Source: Triplophysa rosa (Eukaryota; Chordata; Actinopteri; Cypriniformes; Nemacheilidae). Taken from it: 64,000 bases of DNA. Shown here piece after piece: positions 52,901-57,461 of this stretch (positions are counted from its first letter, which is position 1; each line of letters starts with the position of its first letter). The translations under genes and the position numbers were made by a program. The stretch covers positions 10,868,978-10,932,977 of the forward strand of contig NC_079893.1 of NCBI RefSeq assembly GCF_024868665.1. The letters are read 5' to 3'. The notes under the pieces were generated by a model. The model saw only the letters and a program-made list of their open reading frames with translations. It ran no database searches and had not been told where the DNA came from.

Positions 52901-53782
52901 ACATGTACCCTAAACAACATTCCTCACATTCTTTTGATTCATTAAATTCCCAGTCTCGAAATTCACAACCCCGCATTCCCACACATACATATACATAACC
53001 AACTCAAGCATAGTTTTACTGCGGCCACAAGTAGGAGGATTGTGAGCAGACATTTAAACTAGCGCATTGCTAATAATGAAGTTGTAGCATGAGTTTTAAA
53101 AAAATCTTTATTTCTGTTGGTTTAAATAAGAATGATCTAGTCTGGACTGAACATACAATAGGAAATACTCCCTTCCGATAGATGAGAAATACGTGCCTGT
53201 AATACCACAGAAACAAGGTCCGGCCAACTCCGATGAGTGTGTCTATATTAAGCAACAATTTAAAAACAACTTACACACAGTGCTTTGGAAAATACAGAGA
53301 GTGGATGTGGAACAAATCATTACACATTGTTGGCAAATACTGAGGACCACACCGCAATACCCCAAGAATGAGAATAACTAGAGCTTGTGGCGCCGTTAAA
53401 CAAGCGGACTGATGAAACAATGTACCCCAACCCCTCAGCCCTTACTGGGACGAACGTCATTTCATTTAGATGCTGTAAATAATTCTGATTAAACGGTTGT
53501 ACTATTTAATGGTTATACTAGACATGTTCATACAAACTATAAGCTAAGCTACCTCCCTTAACTGAGTATTTGCACGGTGGGACGTTTTAAATTGTCCCAC
53601 CATTACCTAACCCAATTCATTATAGAACTGTTTAACAGCACACATTCTCAAACACATTGTATCTCATAATTTAGAGTATGTTATACCGCAACGGCAGCCT
53701 CTTAACTTACCTCCTGTTGCGTCCTGTCGGCAGGATTCTTCATGATCGCGTGCCGAAAACTATTGTCCACATAAGACGCCAT
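4433..53782 (-). CDS. rapgef2: rapgef2, Rap guanine nucleotide exchange factor 2 (PDZ-GEF1), complete CDS, 28 coding exons
   Basis: Activates Rap1/Rap2 by GDP release, linking membrane and junction cues to adhesion and neuronal signalling (family knowledge). Coding exons, 5' to 3': 53711-53782, 26263-26333, 25984-26040, 23799-23882, 23615-23690, 23366-23533, 19323-19445, 18516-18693, 18289-18425, 18049-18207, 17737-17889, 17453-17617, 17255-17362, 16941-17144, 16731-16839, 16385-16628, 15952-16112, 13712-13952, 13231-13614, 12904-13115, 11289-11412, 11026-11049, 9771-9988, 7302-7430, 5406-5510, 5178-5331, 4552-5078, 4433-4458. Total 4413 nt = 1470 aa + stop, close to mammalian RAPGEF2 (about 1.5 kb of codons). 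Approximate layout: N-terminal CNB-like 25-120, second CNB-like 277-420, REM 427-517, PDZ 530-615, RA 757-837, CDC25 catalytic 860-1090, disordered tail with PPxY motifs, C-terminal SAV PDZ ligand. The N-terminus MASYVDNSF and the [29 protein letters not shown] segment mark it as RAPGEF2, not RAPGEF6. If the species keeps duplicated a/b copies, which one this is cannot be told. Confidence 0.96.
4552..5078 (-). CDS. rapgef2: rapgef2 coding exon 27 (C-terminal tail)
   Basis: 527 nt, the largest coding exon. Includes [56 protein letters not shown] and [27 protein letters not shown] and PPDY are PPxY motifs; in mammals such motifs recruit NEDD4-type WW domains. The donor (GATG|GTACGT) sits inside an open frame, so read-through would give a short alternative end (GTFD-stop). 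Confidence 0.94.
5178..5331 (-). CDS. rapgef2: rapgef2 coding exon 26
   Basis: 154 nt, acceptor CATAG, donor GTAGGA. Encodes [20 protein letters not shown] through [13 protein letters not shown] and [10 protein letters not shown]. Mostly diverged from mammals, but the EPDQ-x-SLG end is conserved and both junction phases fit. The mammalian counterpart of this tail region is longer. Confidence 0.78.
5406..5510 (-). CDS. rapgef2: rapgef2 coding exon 25
   Basis: 105 nt, acceptor TCTCAG, donor GTATGT. Encodes [20 protein letters not shown] then [14 protein letters not shown], aligning with mammalian [21 protein letters not shown]. Contains repeated S/T-P sites. Spliced to exon 24 it lacks the mammalian SPQALKKILSLS stretch. 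Confidence 0.85.
5617..7268 (-). mobile_element. non-autonomous DNA transposon retaining the first exon of its own protein gene, interrupted by a hAT
   Basis: Inverted ends match: CCCTTTTCACAATGAGGTCAC at the left and the complement of GTGACGTCATGTGAAAAGGG at the right. Inside, on the minus strand, an ATG at 7109-7111 opens a frame ([44 protein letters not shown]) ending at a GTAAGT donor at 5818, once the hAT at 5937-7073 is removed. The FTKSLA start and the [10 protein letters not shown] region resemble multicopy fish proteins that carry SWIM fingers and YqaJ-like nuclease domains (from memory, unverified). It lies in rapgef2 intron 24. The target duplication is not clear. Confidence 0.6.
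5937..7073. mobile_element. hAT-like transposon with 8-bp target duplication
   Basis: 1137 bp. Termini CAGTGTTAATTT and AAATTAACACTG, flanked by ATTTGTGG at 5929-5936 and 7074-7081. Exact 8-bp duplications are the mark of hAT insertion. Near the ends GACGAAAAC / GACTAAAAC motifs repeat many times in both orientations. No transposase frame is seen, so it is non-autonomous. Confidence 0.88.
7302..7430 (-). CDS. rapgef2: rapgef2 coding exon 24
   Basis: 129 nt, acceptor TTTTTCAG, donor GTTAGA. Encodes [20 protein letters not shown] through [17 protein letters not shown]. The KELPPF end aligns with mammalian KDLPPFG; the rest is a diverged, basic, Ser/Pro-rich tail. Its donor lies only about 30 bp from the end of a transposon. 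Confidence 0.82.
8456..9026 (+). repeat. possible LTR-like fragment
   Basis: A segment of different composition starting near TGTTGTGGAGC and ending CCCTGACA, with an AATAAA at 8961-8966. This resembles a solo LTR (TG...CA ends, internal polyadenylation signal). I cannot show a target duplication or a second LTR. Weak call. Confidence 0.25.
9117..9567. mobile_element. hAT-type MITE with 45-bp perfect inverted repeats
   Basis: 451 bp. The first 45 bases, beginning CAGCGGTTCTCAATCC, are exactly inverted at the end. Flanked by perfect GTGTAGAC at 9109-9116 and 9568-9575. No coding capacity. It lies in rapgef2 intron 23. Confidence 0.92.
9771..9988 (-). CDS. rapgef2: rapgef2 coding exon 23
   Basis: 218 nt. 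Encodes [60 protein letters not shown] and [18 protein letters not shown]-x-AKKLYE and L-x-IQCEPP match RAPGEF2. RRSS is a basophilic-kinase-type site (inference). The acceptor abuts a 59-bp CA microsatellite. Confidence 0.94.
9991..10049. repeat. (AC)n microsatellite
   Basis: About 30 AC units with one interruption (ACGC near 10018), immediately intron-side of the rapgef2 exon 23 acceptor. On the gene strand it is a GT run within 3 bp of the splice site. Confidence 0.95.
10486..10800. repeat. foldback interspersed repeat, copy 1
   Basis: Ends AAAGTGATAGTTTACCC and the complement of GGGTGAACCGTCTG, with the arms (AGAAAGATATTTGG, CTGGGGCA) inverted within the unit. Same family as the copies at 14613, 15319, 22821, 50732, 60347 and 62686, a type abundant in cyprinid genomes. 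Confidence 0.8.
11026..11049 (-). CDS. rapgef2: rapgef2 coding exon 22 (24-nt microexon)
   Basis: Acceptor GTTGTAG, donor GTAAGT. Joined to its neighbours it encodes R-KKKWRSL-G, the mammalian [11 protein letters not shown] segment. Phase 2 at both ends, so skipping would remove exactly eight residues without a frameshift. Confidence 0.9.
11289..11412 (-). CDS. rapgef2: rapgef2 coding exon 21 (CDC25 catalytic domain, end)
   Basis: 124 nt, acceptor TTATAG, donor GTACGC. Encodes [20 protein letters not shown] then [29 protein letters not shown] closes the RasGEF domain. It is not visible as a long ORF but aligns directly with the mammalian protein. Confidence 0.95.
11487..12116. mobile_element. 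non-autonomous DNA transposon
   Basis: 630 bp with inverted ends ACCACGTTTACATGGACA / complement ACCACCTTTACATGGACA. CAATG is repeated on both flanks (11482-11486 and 12117-12121), so the target duplication is 5 bp at most. Superfamily uncertain. It lies in rapgef2 intron 20. Confidence 0.6.
12545..12787 (+). repeat. LINE or LINE-tailed SINE 3' end
   Basis: Ends TTGTACAGCACTTTGG ... GCTATATAAATAAA followed by a short GATC/GATTGATT tail, the arrangement of L2/CR1-like retroposon 3' ends in fish. No reading frame. Clade assignment is from memory of the motif only. Confidence 0.5.
12904..13115 (-). CDS. rapgef2: rapgef2 coding exon 20 (CDC25 catalytic domain, second part)
   Basis: 212 nt. Encodes [40 protein letters not shown] and [20 protein letters not shown]. 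It carries the catalytic helical hairpin region and the highly conserved IPLFP-x3-KDLTF-x-HEGN motif of Ras-family exchangers. Confidence 0.97.
13231..13614 (-). CDS. rapgef2: rapgef2 coding exon 19 (CDC25 catalytic domain, first part)
   Basis: 384 nt, the second-largest coding exon. Encodes [73 protein letters not shown] and NSMFAII. The helical scaffold and the NFNSMFAII stretch are core RasGEF motifs. Confidence 0.97.
13712..13952 (-). CDS. rapgef2: rapgef2 coding exon 18 (Ras-association domain)
   Basis: 241 nt. Encodes [57 protein letters not shown] and [20 protein letters not shown]. The RA ubiquitin-like fold binds Rap-GTP, giving positive feedback in this family. The basic strand residues in [10 protein letters not shown] are kept. 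Confidence 0.96.
14613..14775. repeat. foldback interspersed repeat, truncated copy 2
   Basis: Starts AAAGGAACAGTTCACC and carries the internal GAACACAGAGAAAGACATTTGG arm, but the distal inverted half is missing. In rapgef2 intron 17. Confidence 0.7.
15319..15569. repeat. foldback interspersed repeat, copy 3
   Basis: Starts AAAGTGATAGTTCACCC and ends with a decayed inverted end (ATTATCCTTTTAA). In rapgef2 intron 17. Confidence 0.7.
15952..16112 (-). CDS. rapgef2: rapgef2 coding exon 17
   Basis: 161 nt, acceptor TTCTGCAG, donor GTAAAC. Encodes [20 protein letters not shown] through [20 protein letters not shown] and IIDYSTQPP. It is the serine-rich segment just before RA, matching mammalian [13 protein letters not shown] and [11 protein letters not shown]. 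Confidence 0.95.
16385..16628 (-). CDS. rapgef2: rapgef2 coding exon 16
   Basis: 244 nt. Encodes [20 protein letters not shown] then [15 protein letters not shown] through [11 protein letters not shown] and [16 protein letters not shown]. It is the basic, serine-rich linker between the PDZ and RA domains, and the [16 protein letters not shown] end is diagnostic of RAPGEF2. Confidence 0.95.
16731..16839 (-). CDS. rapgef2: rapgef2 coding exon 15 (PDZ domain, second part)
   Basis: 109 nt, acceptor CCATAG, donor GTGAGA. Encodes [20 protein letters not shown] then [16 protein letters not shown]. The VNGQ turn and the following helix complete the PDZ fold. Ends in phase 1. Confidence 0.95.
16941..17144 (-). 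CDS. rapgef2: rapgef2 coding exon 14 (PDZ domain, first part)
   Basis: 204 nt, phase 0 at both ends. Encodes [20 protein letters not shown], then [20 protein letters not shown] and [16 protein letters not shown] strand order is intact. The carboxylate-binding loop, G-F-G-I-F in mammals, reads G-T-R-L-F here (see findings). Confidence 0.95.
17255..17362 (-). CDS. rapgef2: rapgef2 coding exon 13 (REM domain end)
   Basis: 108 nt, phase 0 at both ends. Encodes [20 protein letters not shown] then [16 protein letters not shown], the last helices of REM. Matches mammalian [18 protein letters not shown]. Confidence 0.95.
17453..17617 (-). CDS. rapgef2: rapgef2 coding exon 12 (REM / RasGEF N-terminal domain)
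   Basis: 165 nt. Encodes [20 protein letters not shown] then [13 protein letters not shown] through [11 protein letters not shown]. The [15 protein letters not shown] string is the hallmark of the Ras exchanger motif domain. Confidence 0.96.
17737..17889 (-). CDS. rapgef2: rapgef2 coding exon 11
   Basis: 153 nt, phase 0 at both ends; acceptor in a CA/GT-rich tract. Encodes [20 protein letters not shown] then [20 protein letters not shown] and RKGHIVVK. This is the end of the CNB-like domain and the linker into REM, almost identical to mammals. Confidence 0.96.
18049..18207 (-). CDS. rapgef2: rapgef2 coding exon 10 (second CNB-like domain)
   Basis: 159 nt, phase 0 at both ends. Encodes [20 protein letters not shown] through [20 protein letters not shown] and KTKVDDCQ. 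The fold is conserved, but the phosphate-binding cassette lacks the R-A-A/T-R signature of true cAMP receptors, consistent with the family's lack of classical cAMP binding. Confidence 0.95.
18289..18425 (-). CDS. rapgef2: rapgef2 coding exon 9 (second CNB-like domain)
   Basis: 137 nt, acceptor TTTACAG, donor GTAAGA. Encodes [20 protein letters not shown], then [20 protein letters not shown] and NHGEE. First half of the second cyclic-nucleotide-binding-like domain. Confidence 0.95.
18516..18693 (-). CDS. rapgef2: rapgef2 coding exon 8
   Basis: 178 nt. Begins [20 protein letters not shown], then an acidic run ([10 protein letters not shown]) and [20 protein letters not shown], ending TDDDI plus one base. 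This is the acidic linker and helix before the second cyclic-nucleotide-binding-like domain. Confidence 0.95.
18859..18887. repeat. (GT)n microsatellite
   Basis: About 14 GT units in rapgef2 intron 7. Confidence 0.9.
19323..19445 (-). CDS. rapgef2: rapgef2 coding exon 7
   Basis: 123 nt, phase 0 at both ends. Encodes [20 protein letters not shown] through SSSLSDIYQ. The LPADF start and the serine-rich [13 protein letters not shown] end match RAPGEF2. In mammals the alternative short-isoform first exon also splices to this exon. An N gap (19574-19626) lies in the intron just upstream. Confidence 0.93.
19551..19675. repeat. AT-rich simple repeat with assembly gap
   Basis: TA repeats on both sides of 53 undetermined bases (N at 19574-19626). 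The gap is probably an unresolved (TA)n tract. It is intronic, about 100 bp from rapgef2 exon 7, and no exon appears lost since the frame is continuous. Confidence 0.9.
20361..20447. repeat. short hairpin inverted repeat
   Basis: A 28-base arm at 20361-20388 (CTCTTATAAACACTAGTG...) is inverted at 20420-20447 with one or two differences, separated by about 31 bases. Probably the core of an eroded transposon. A TE-like fragment (GGTTGCAAAGGGGCGG) lies nearby at about 20052. Confidence 0.6.
21545..21732. repeat. compound microsatellite (CT)n-(CACACG)n-(CA)n
   Basis: About 188 bp: a pure CT run, then about a dozen 6-bp CACACG units, then about 36 CA units. It lies in rapgef2 intron 6. The open frames on both strands here are simple-repeat artefacts. 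Confidence 0.97.
22821..23148. repeat. foldback interspersed repeat, copy 4
   Basis: Full-length: starts AAAGGGATAGGTCACCC, ends GGGTAAACTATCCCTTT, with inverted internal arms around TTCTGGGGCACTATTGA and TCAATAGTGCCCCAGAA. In rapgef2 intron 6. Confidence 0.85.
23366..23533 (-). CDS. rapgef2: rapgef2 coding exon 6
   Basis: Begins [20 protein letters not shown] and contains [20 protein letters not shown], then a proline-rich PPLPPGYHS. The acceptor is clear. The donor is the least certain in the gene: the phase-0 GT at 23364-23365 (GTCCGT) keeps the frame into exon 7 but is a weak match, and a small extra exon like the mammalian TECTKSQ piece could be missed. Confidence 0.82.
23615..23690 (-). 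CDS. rapgef2: rapgef2 coding exon 5
   Basis: 76 nt, acceptor GTTTCAG, donor GTGAGT. Encodes [20 protein letters not shown] then SEMIV, completing the first CNB-like fold. Mammals have EPSEMIV where this copy has EASEMIV. Ends in phase 0. Confidence 0.93.
23799..23882 (-). CDS. rapgef2: rapgef2 coding exon 4 (N-terminal CNB-like domain)
   Basis: 84 nt, acceptor TTCTGCAG, donor GTATGT. Encodes [16 protein letters not shown] then [11 protein letters not shown]. It is the beta-roll core of the first cyclic-nucleotide-binding-like domain and is virtually identical to mammals. Confidence 0.95.
24403..25192. mobile_element. hAT-like transposon with 8-bp target duplication
   Basis: 790 bp. Termini TAGGGGTGTAA and TTACACCCCTA, flanked by GTAGTAGC at 24395-24402 and 25193-25200. 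Subterminal ATCGAT/TCGATT motifs are frequent. No intact transposase. It lies in rapgef2 intron 3. Confidence 0.92.
25936..25970. repeat. (GT)n microsatellite
   Basis: About 17 GT units, 13 bp from the donor of rapgef2 exon 3. Confidence 0.93.
25984..26040 (-). CDS. rapgef2: rapgef2 coding exon 3
   Basis: 57 nt, TTTGCAG acceptor, GTGAGT donor. Encodes [18 protein letters not shown] with split codons at both ends. Matches the mammalian [19 protein letters not shown] segment. Too short for an ORF scan. Confidence 0.92.
26263..26333 (-). CDS. rapgef2: rapgef2 coding exon 2
   Basis: 71 nt, TTTGCAG acceptor, GTACAT donor. Encodes [20 protein letters not shown] then HQL and two bases of an arginine codon. 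This is the helical start of the N-terminal cyclic-nucleotide-binding-like domain. Confidence 0.93.
26811..27085. mobile_element. probable hAT-derived repeat
   Basis: Starts CAGTGGTTCTTAAC and ends GGTTGAGAGCCCCTG, a near-inverted pair. Flanks AAATAAGG and AAATAGGG match at 7 of 8 positions, consistent with an aged 8-bp duplication. Confidence 0.55.
27109..28262. repeat. incomplete hAT-like element
   Basis: Begins CAGGGCTCTGAACCGGTTC, a hAT-type terminus, but no matching distal end is found. About 75 bp near its right part (around 28160-28245) recur in inverted orientation at 29727-29803. Confidence 0.45.
29727..29803. repeat. inverted copy of the 28160-28245 segment
   Basis: GGTTTACTTCCAAAGAAAAC ... 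ATTGTATGAATACAAAG is the reverse complement of the sequence at about 28160-28245 with few differences. Part of a second, oppositely oriented copy of the same element. Confidence 0.75.
29914..32053 (+). mobile_element. hAT element with decayed BED-finger transposase start, hosting a second hAT
   Basis: 2140 bp including the nested insertion. Termini CAGTGATGGGAATAACG and AAGTAACGTGCCCAACAATG; exact ATAATCAC at 29906-29913 and 32054-32061. A frame from 30256 ([15 protein letters not shown] ... SNLMKHLT), continuing after the nested element as SSHAA, resembles the N-terminal BED zinc finger of hAT transposases but lacks a full C2H2 set and soon stops. The remainder of the transposase is absent. 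Confidence 0.85.
30449..31065 (-). mobile_element. hAT-like element nested in the 29914-32053 hAT
   Basis: 617 bp. Termini TAGGGCTGGGCGATAT and ATATCGCCCAGCCCTA; exact CCTCACAT at 30441-30448 and 31066-31073. On the minus strand, 30780-30962 encodes [20 protein letters not shown] then HLQK, a recognisable CxxC...H BED-finger remnant of its parent transposase. Confidence 0.93.
33050..33485. repeat. DNA-transposon end fragment
   Basis: GCACCGGGGACTCGATTATAG and GTCTCCTTTAAA resemble a common fish transposon terminus. 12240-12550 in this window has a related layout ending CCTCTCCTTTAAA. No target duplication established. Confidence 0.35.
34566..34641 (+). ncRNA. tRNA-like box A/box B module
   Basis: AGTGGTGTAGTGG (box A-like) is followed about 45 nt later by GGTTCGAATCC, an exact box B consensus (GGTTCGANNCC). 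It does not fold as a clean tRNA in my reading, so it is more probably a pol III promoter relic inside a transposon than a tRNA gene. Confidence 0.5.
35293..35370 (-). ncRNA. tRNA-like box A/box B module (inverted partner)
   Basis: On the minus strand GGTGGTGTAGAGCG (box A-like) is followed by GGGTTCGGCACTG (box B-like) at similar spacing to the module at 34566-34641. The match is weaker than for its partner. Confidence 0.4.
37067..38143 (+). mobile_element. hAT-like element, family X copy 1
   Basis: 1077 bp. Termini TAGGGCTGAAACGATTC and GATAGCTGCAGCCCCTC; exact AAATAAAT at 37059-37066 and 38144-38151. No transposase. Same family as 43489-46607, in opposite orientation. Confidence 0.9.
39790..40004. 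mobile_element. TTAA-flanked MITE
   Basis: 215 bp bounded by TTAA at 39786-39789 and 40005-40008. Imperfect inverted ends AGGCAGGGTGTCCGATTTC / complement AGGTGGGGTAACCGATTTC. TTAA targeting fits piggyBac or Kolobok; which one is undetermined. Confidence 0.75.
40595..41046. mobile_element. inverted-repeat DNA element
   Basis: About 450 bp with ends TAGACATGTGCCCGGTTAACC and the near-complement CGGTTAACCGGGCATATGTCT. TA borders both ends, but no longer duplication is found, so the superfamily is open. Confidence 0.6.
42490..42620. repeat. hAT-type terminus fragment
   Basis: On the minus strand it begins TAGGGCTGTGACGGTGGC, a terminus common among fish hAT elements, with inverted GACGGTGGC motifs. 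The other end is not located with confidence. Confidence 0.4.
43700..44993. mobile_element. TTAA-flanked DNA transposon nested in the hAT
   Basis: 1294 bp with inverted ends AGAGTAAGTAGCAT / complement, bordered by TTAA at 43696-43699 and 44994-44997. Contains no transposase frame. Probably piggyBac- or Kolobok-type. Confidence 0.85.
44998..45749 (-). mobile_element. LINE 3' fragment with AATTG-type tail
   Basis: On the minus strand it ends in AATTGAATTGATTTGAATTGAA, like the tail of the LINE at 55041. TTAA occurs on both flanks (44994-44997, 45750-45753). GC-rich internal part; the open frames here have no recognisable domain. Confidence 0.6.
48433..48596. mobile_element. 164-bp MITE
   Basis: Inverted ends CAGGGTTTTTCCTG / GCAGGAAAAACCCTG, flanked by TAATA at 48428-48432 and 48597-48601. 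Internal GAGGCGG and CCGCCTC arms are also inverted. Confidence 0.75.
49421..50439. mobile_element. hAT-like element with 8-bp target duplication
   Basis: 1019 bp. Termini TAGGGATGCACCGAA and TTCGGTGCATCCCT, with ACACAAAT at 49413-49420 and 50440-50447. Subterminal GGCCGAA/TTCGGCC motifs. The 155-codon frame at 50032-50499 shows no domain. Confidence 0.9.
50732..50990. repeat. foldback interspersed repeat, copy 5
   Basis: Starts AAAGGGATAATATAAATGG and ends GGTGAACTATCCCTTTAA. The outer ends are inverted and the internal half is diverged. Confidence 0.75.
53711..53782 (-). CDS. rapgef2: rapgef2 coding exon 1 (start codon)
   Basis: The ATG at 53780-53782 has a strong context (A at -3, G at +4). 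24 codons, [20 protein letters not shown] then TQQE, ending in phase 0 at a GTAAGT donor. Nearly identical to the long-isoform N-terminus of mammalian RAPGEF2. It is separated from exon 2 by a 27.4-kb intron. Confidence 0.93.
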
Positions 53783-54350
53783 TCTGTCGGCGTGCATTCA
53801 CGTGTAACAAAATATCTCTTTTATTAAATCCCGTTCATTTCCCTTTAACGCTTCTGGCTCCTTCTTTCAGGCCGAGTCGTCATTTCCAAACTCCATGGTT
53901 CCCCAAAAACCGAAGTGACTCGATGTGGCCCACTTTTAGAGCCGCGGACTGGAGTTGTGCGCAATCTTGGGGTAACGGGAACGAACGTCCCAACGCCGTC
54001 AGATACTTAGCACGTTAAAAAAGTTTAACACTAGTAATAATCACTTTTTAGAACGAAAAGGAAGCCGATGGGGCAAGTGAATCGCGTAACATCAATAAAA
54101 CAACCACGAACAAGTCCAGAAACGTCTATGCATTGTCCTGTGTCCGGATAGAGGTTCACGGATATGTAGGCGTAACGTTATACTCCGTTGTTGTTTCACG
54201 ATCGCTGCTCATGGCCCGCGTCCGGCGGGTGTCTTTAACCGTTATTTTGATCAAATGCGACACTAAATGTACGATCTCCAAAGACGCATAGTTTAATAAA
54301 GTGACGTGCGTCCATAGCGACTGTACGACGGACGGGCGGGGTAAAAATGA
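53783..54350 (-). promoter_or_regulatory. rapgef2: putative rapgef2 long-isoform promoter and 5' UTR
   Basis: Immediately upstream of the ATG the sequence is locally CpG-rich (for example GCCGCGG near 53942 and GGCCCGCGTCCGGCGGG near 54213) within AT-rich surroundings. No TATA box stands out. A CpG-island promoter is likely, but the start site is not determinable here. Confidence 0.45.
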
Positions 54351-54499
54351 ACCGATGACAACGCCGTGATTCAAGAGTTTGTCAAGCAAGGGATTAAACG
54401 ATTGGCCTCTAGCGCCCCATGTGGACATTAAATTCATCCAAACTTGAAATTAGATTAACTGTGTCCTTGAAAACGAGTAGATAGGCTCAATGGACAAAC

Positions 54500-55040
54500 T
54501 GTAATGTCTTGATTGATCTGTAATTTTTGTAAGAGATTATGCAAGTCACCATTTTAAATATTAAAATATTTGATATACTGATATTGTTTTTAACATTAAT
54601 TTCTTAAACAGTTTGTTTAACATCCCCGTACTTATATTTGGGTTGTTTTAGTTTCGATGGTTTATTCAGGATTATAAATTAAATTTCTAACAATAAACAT
54701 CAATAATATTAAGCATTCAATTTAATGACATCATATGTAAACTTTAGGTTTTTTTTAAATAAAATCTTATTTTGGAAAGTGTTTAGGCCATTTGATGTTG
54801 ATGTGCGTTTTTACGTAACTGCGTAAATTTGACCAATACCCAAAGTGACCGCCAGGTCGCGCTAGATTATTACATATTGAGTGATCTCTGTGTGGTGTTT
54901 GCGTGTTCTCCGGGTCAGCGTGGGTTTCCAGGTACTATTGTGGACCAGCCAGCTATCCCCACGAAGAAAAGTGATTAATAAACACACTAAATGATGTTTA
55001 TTTGGAAAAAGTAAAAGTGCAGAAAGGTCTCTCTCAATTT
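54500..55040. other. intergenic, upstream of rapgef2
   Basis: AT-rich sequence without recognisable gene or repeat termini. Confidence 0.5.
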
Positions 55041-56269
55041 CAATTTCAATTCAATTCAATTTAAGGGTGCTCTATTGGCATGGCAAAATGTACATTCGTA
55101 TTGCCAAAGCATTTGCAGCAGGGCTGCGTACAAATAGTGCAAATATGTAACAAACGAAAAAAAAGATAATTATAGTAATAAAATAAAATAAAGTGTTTAT
55201 GTATGTAGTGCAACTTAAAGTGGTTTATAATATATGTAAATATATAAAAACAGAAATAGAGTATAGTTTAAACAAAGATTTACAAAAGCAAAATATACAT
55301 TTAAGTAGCAGAATAAAGGGATATAATAATATAATGTTATGAACATATATTGGAAACATCAGGTCAGGGCAGATTGATTGTTTTCTCTTGTGTTGTGACA
55401 GGCAGACACATATTGTGCAGCTAACACACAGCAGTCCTTGTGTTCTCCTAACAGATACGCCAGTTTCTCATCGTTTGACAGACTTTCAAACGTCTGGTGT
55501 ACTTGATTTTTCCATAAAACTTTGTCCGTATGTCCGTGTATTTTGTGAATTCTGTTAGGAAGTGGAGTTCCGTCTCAATGTTGTTGAGATCACAGTGTGG
55601 ACACAGTCTCTGGTCCTGTGGCAGCCATGTTTGTCTGTGTCTGCCCGTCTCTACAGTGAGTTTATGTCCACTGAATCTGTATCTTGTCAACGTGGCTCTT
55701 AGTTTTTTATCTGTCACTGTGTACAGATAGTCTGCAGTACTGTATTCTCTTTTAAGGGCCAAATAACATTGCATTTTACTTTGTTGTTTTGGGTTTCACT
55801 CATGAGTGATATAGTTTTGGGTTTCCCAATGAGTGATATAGTTTTGTTTCATTTGTGTTGTAATTTGGTTGAGTCTGATTTTGTCAGTATTGTTGTGGTT
55901 GAGAGCATCATTAGAAGCTCTGGACCAGCTGACAGAGAGGATTCATTTCTTTGCTCATCTCGTGGTGTTTCAGGGCTTTAGAATGATATGAGTGAGGGTC
56001 ACTGTGTTTTACATGTTTCCAGAATTTGATTGCCCTTTTTTCTATCTTTATGATCAGTGGATATTTGCCTAATTCTGCCCTGCATGCATTGTTTGTTGTG
56101 TGCCGGTGCATTTGTAAGATATTTTTTACAGAATTCTGTATGCAGGCTCTCAATTGGATGTTTTTCCCATTTAGTAAAATCTTGATTTGGATTTGTCAGT
56201 GGACCCCACACTTCACTGCCATAGAGAGCAATTGGTTCAATTACTGATTTTAATATTTTCAGTCAAATT

Positions 56270-56878
56270 CTAATTGGGTTTTCTAGGACATTGACGTTTG
56301 ATGGCATAGAAGGCACTGCGTGCTTTATCTCTCAGTTCATTCACTGCAGGATTAAAGTTTCCTGTGAATGTGATTTTTAAACCCAGGTAATTGTAGTGTG
56401 ATGTGTGTGTTATGGGGTTTGTGCCTAATGTAAATGTGTGTTGTGATAGTTGGGATCTGGATCTTTTCTGAAAGGTGATCATTTTAATTTCACTGAGGTT
56501 AACTGTCAGGGCCCAGATCTGACAGTATTGTTCTAGCAGGTCCAGGTTCTGTTGTAAGCCGTGTTGAGTGGGAGACAACAGAACCAGATCATCTGCATAC
56601 AGAAGACATTTGATTTGTGAGTCGTGTAGAGTGAGACCAGGGGCTTCTGATCGCTCTAGGATGGTTGCCAGTTCATATAATCTGTAAATATTAAACAATG
56701 TTGGGCTTAAACCACATCCCTGTCTCACTCCACGCTCCTGATAAAGATATCTAGTACGTTTTGTGCTGATTTTTATGCCGCATTTACTCTCGGTGTACAT
56801 TGATTTAATAAGTGAAGTGAAAGTGACAATCCTATTAGTCAGATATGGTGACCCATACCCGAATTGTGACCTCTGCAT
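56270..56878 (-). pseudogene. LINE reverse transcriptase, distal part with YADD active site
   Basis: 202-codon frame. RQGCGLSPTLFNIY is RT motif 4 (B), and YADDLVLLSPTQHGLQQNL holds the catalytic DD pair. Interrupted upstream by the SINE and shifted downstream, so not functional alone. Confidence 0.9.
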
Positions 56879-57113
56879 TTAACCCATCCAGAGAGTAGTG
56901 AATACACGCACAAGCAAGTGGTGAACACACGTACACCTGGAGCAGTGGGCAGCTATCACTGCAGCGCAGTGTAGGGGTTGGTGCCTTGCTCAAGGGCACC
57001 TCAGTCGTTACCCTGGGAATCGAATCTGGGCCCTGGGAATCGAACCCTGGGATTCGAACTGGCAACCTTCTGGTCACAAGTCCGACTCTCTAACCATTAG
57101 GCCACGACTGCCC
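56811..57113 (-). mobile_element. tRNA-derived SINE inserted in the LINE
   Basis: On the minus strand the head (57113 to about 57048) has box A-like TGGCCTAATGGTTAGAG and box B-like CCAGTTCGAATCCC, spaced as in a tRNA. A body containing GAGGTGCCCTTGAGCAAGG follows, with a tail near TCACTTTCACTTCACTT. The layout matches SINEs common in cyprinids. Confidence 0.85.
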
Positions 57114-57128
57114 TCTAGGTTTTACCAC

Positions 57129-57461
57129 CTATGCCACTTTCAATACGTTTGTAAAAAGTCCTTGGTGCCAAATTGAGTCAAAAGCTTTTTTAAAGTCTAT
57201 AAAGCATGCATATATTTTACCTTTATCTTGGGTGATGTGTTTTTCAATTAGAGTATGTAGCGTGTAGATATGGTCGGTTGTGCGGTAGTTTGGTAAAAAT
57301 CCTATCTGACTTCTGCTCAGGACATCATGTGTGGTGATGAATTCTAAGAGTCGAGCATTTATTAAACTACAGAATAGTTTTCCCTGGTTACTACTCACAC
57401 AAATGCCTCTATAGTTGTTTGGGTCAAATTTATCTCCGTTTTTAAAGATAGTTGTTATCAA
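57129..57461 (-). pseudogene. LINE reverse transcriptase, proximal part
   Basis: 110-codon frame with NNYRGICV (RT motif 1-2 region) and FIDFKKAFDSIWH (motif A; its first aspartate is catalytic). It is cut by the SINE insertion after LKVA. Confidence 0.9.

Larger units (their letters stand above)
26334..53710 (-). other. rapgef2: rapgef2 intron 1 (27.4 kb), transposon-filled
   Basis: No host exon, tRNA, rRNA or conserved coding segment is recognisable. Much of the interval consists of hAT-like elements, TTAA elements, LINE fragments and foldback repeats listed separately. Stretches not assigned (for example 26500-26800, 38500-39780, 52500-53700) are AT-rich with no signal I can name. Confidence 0.7.
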
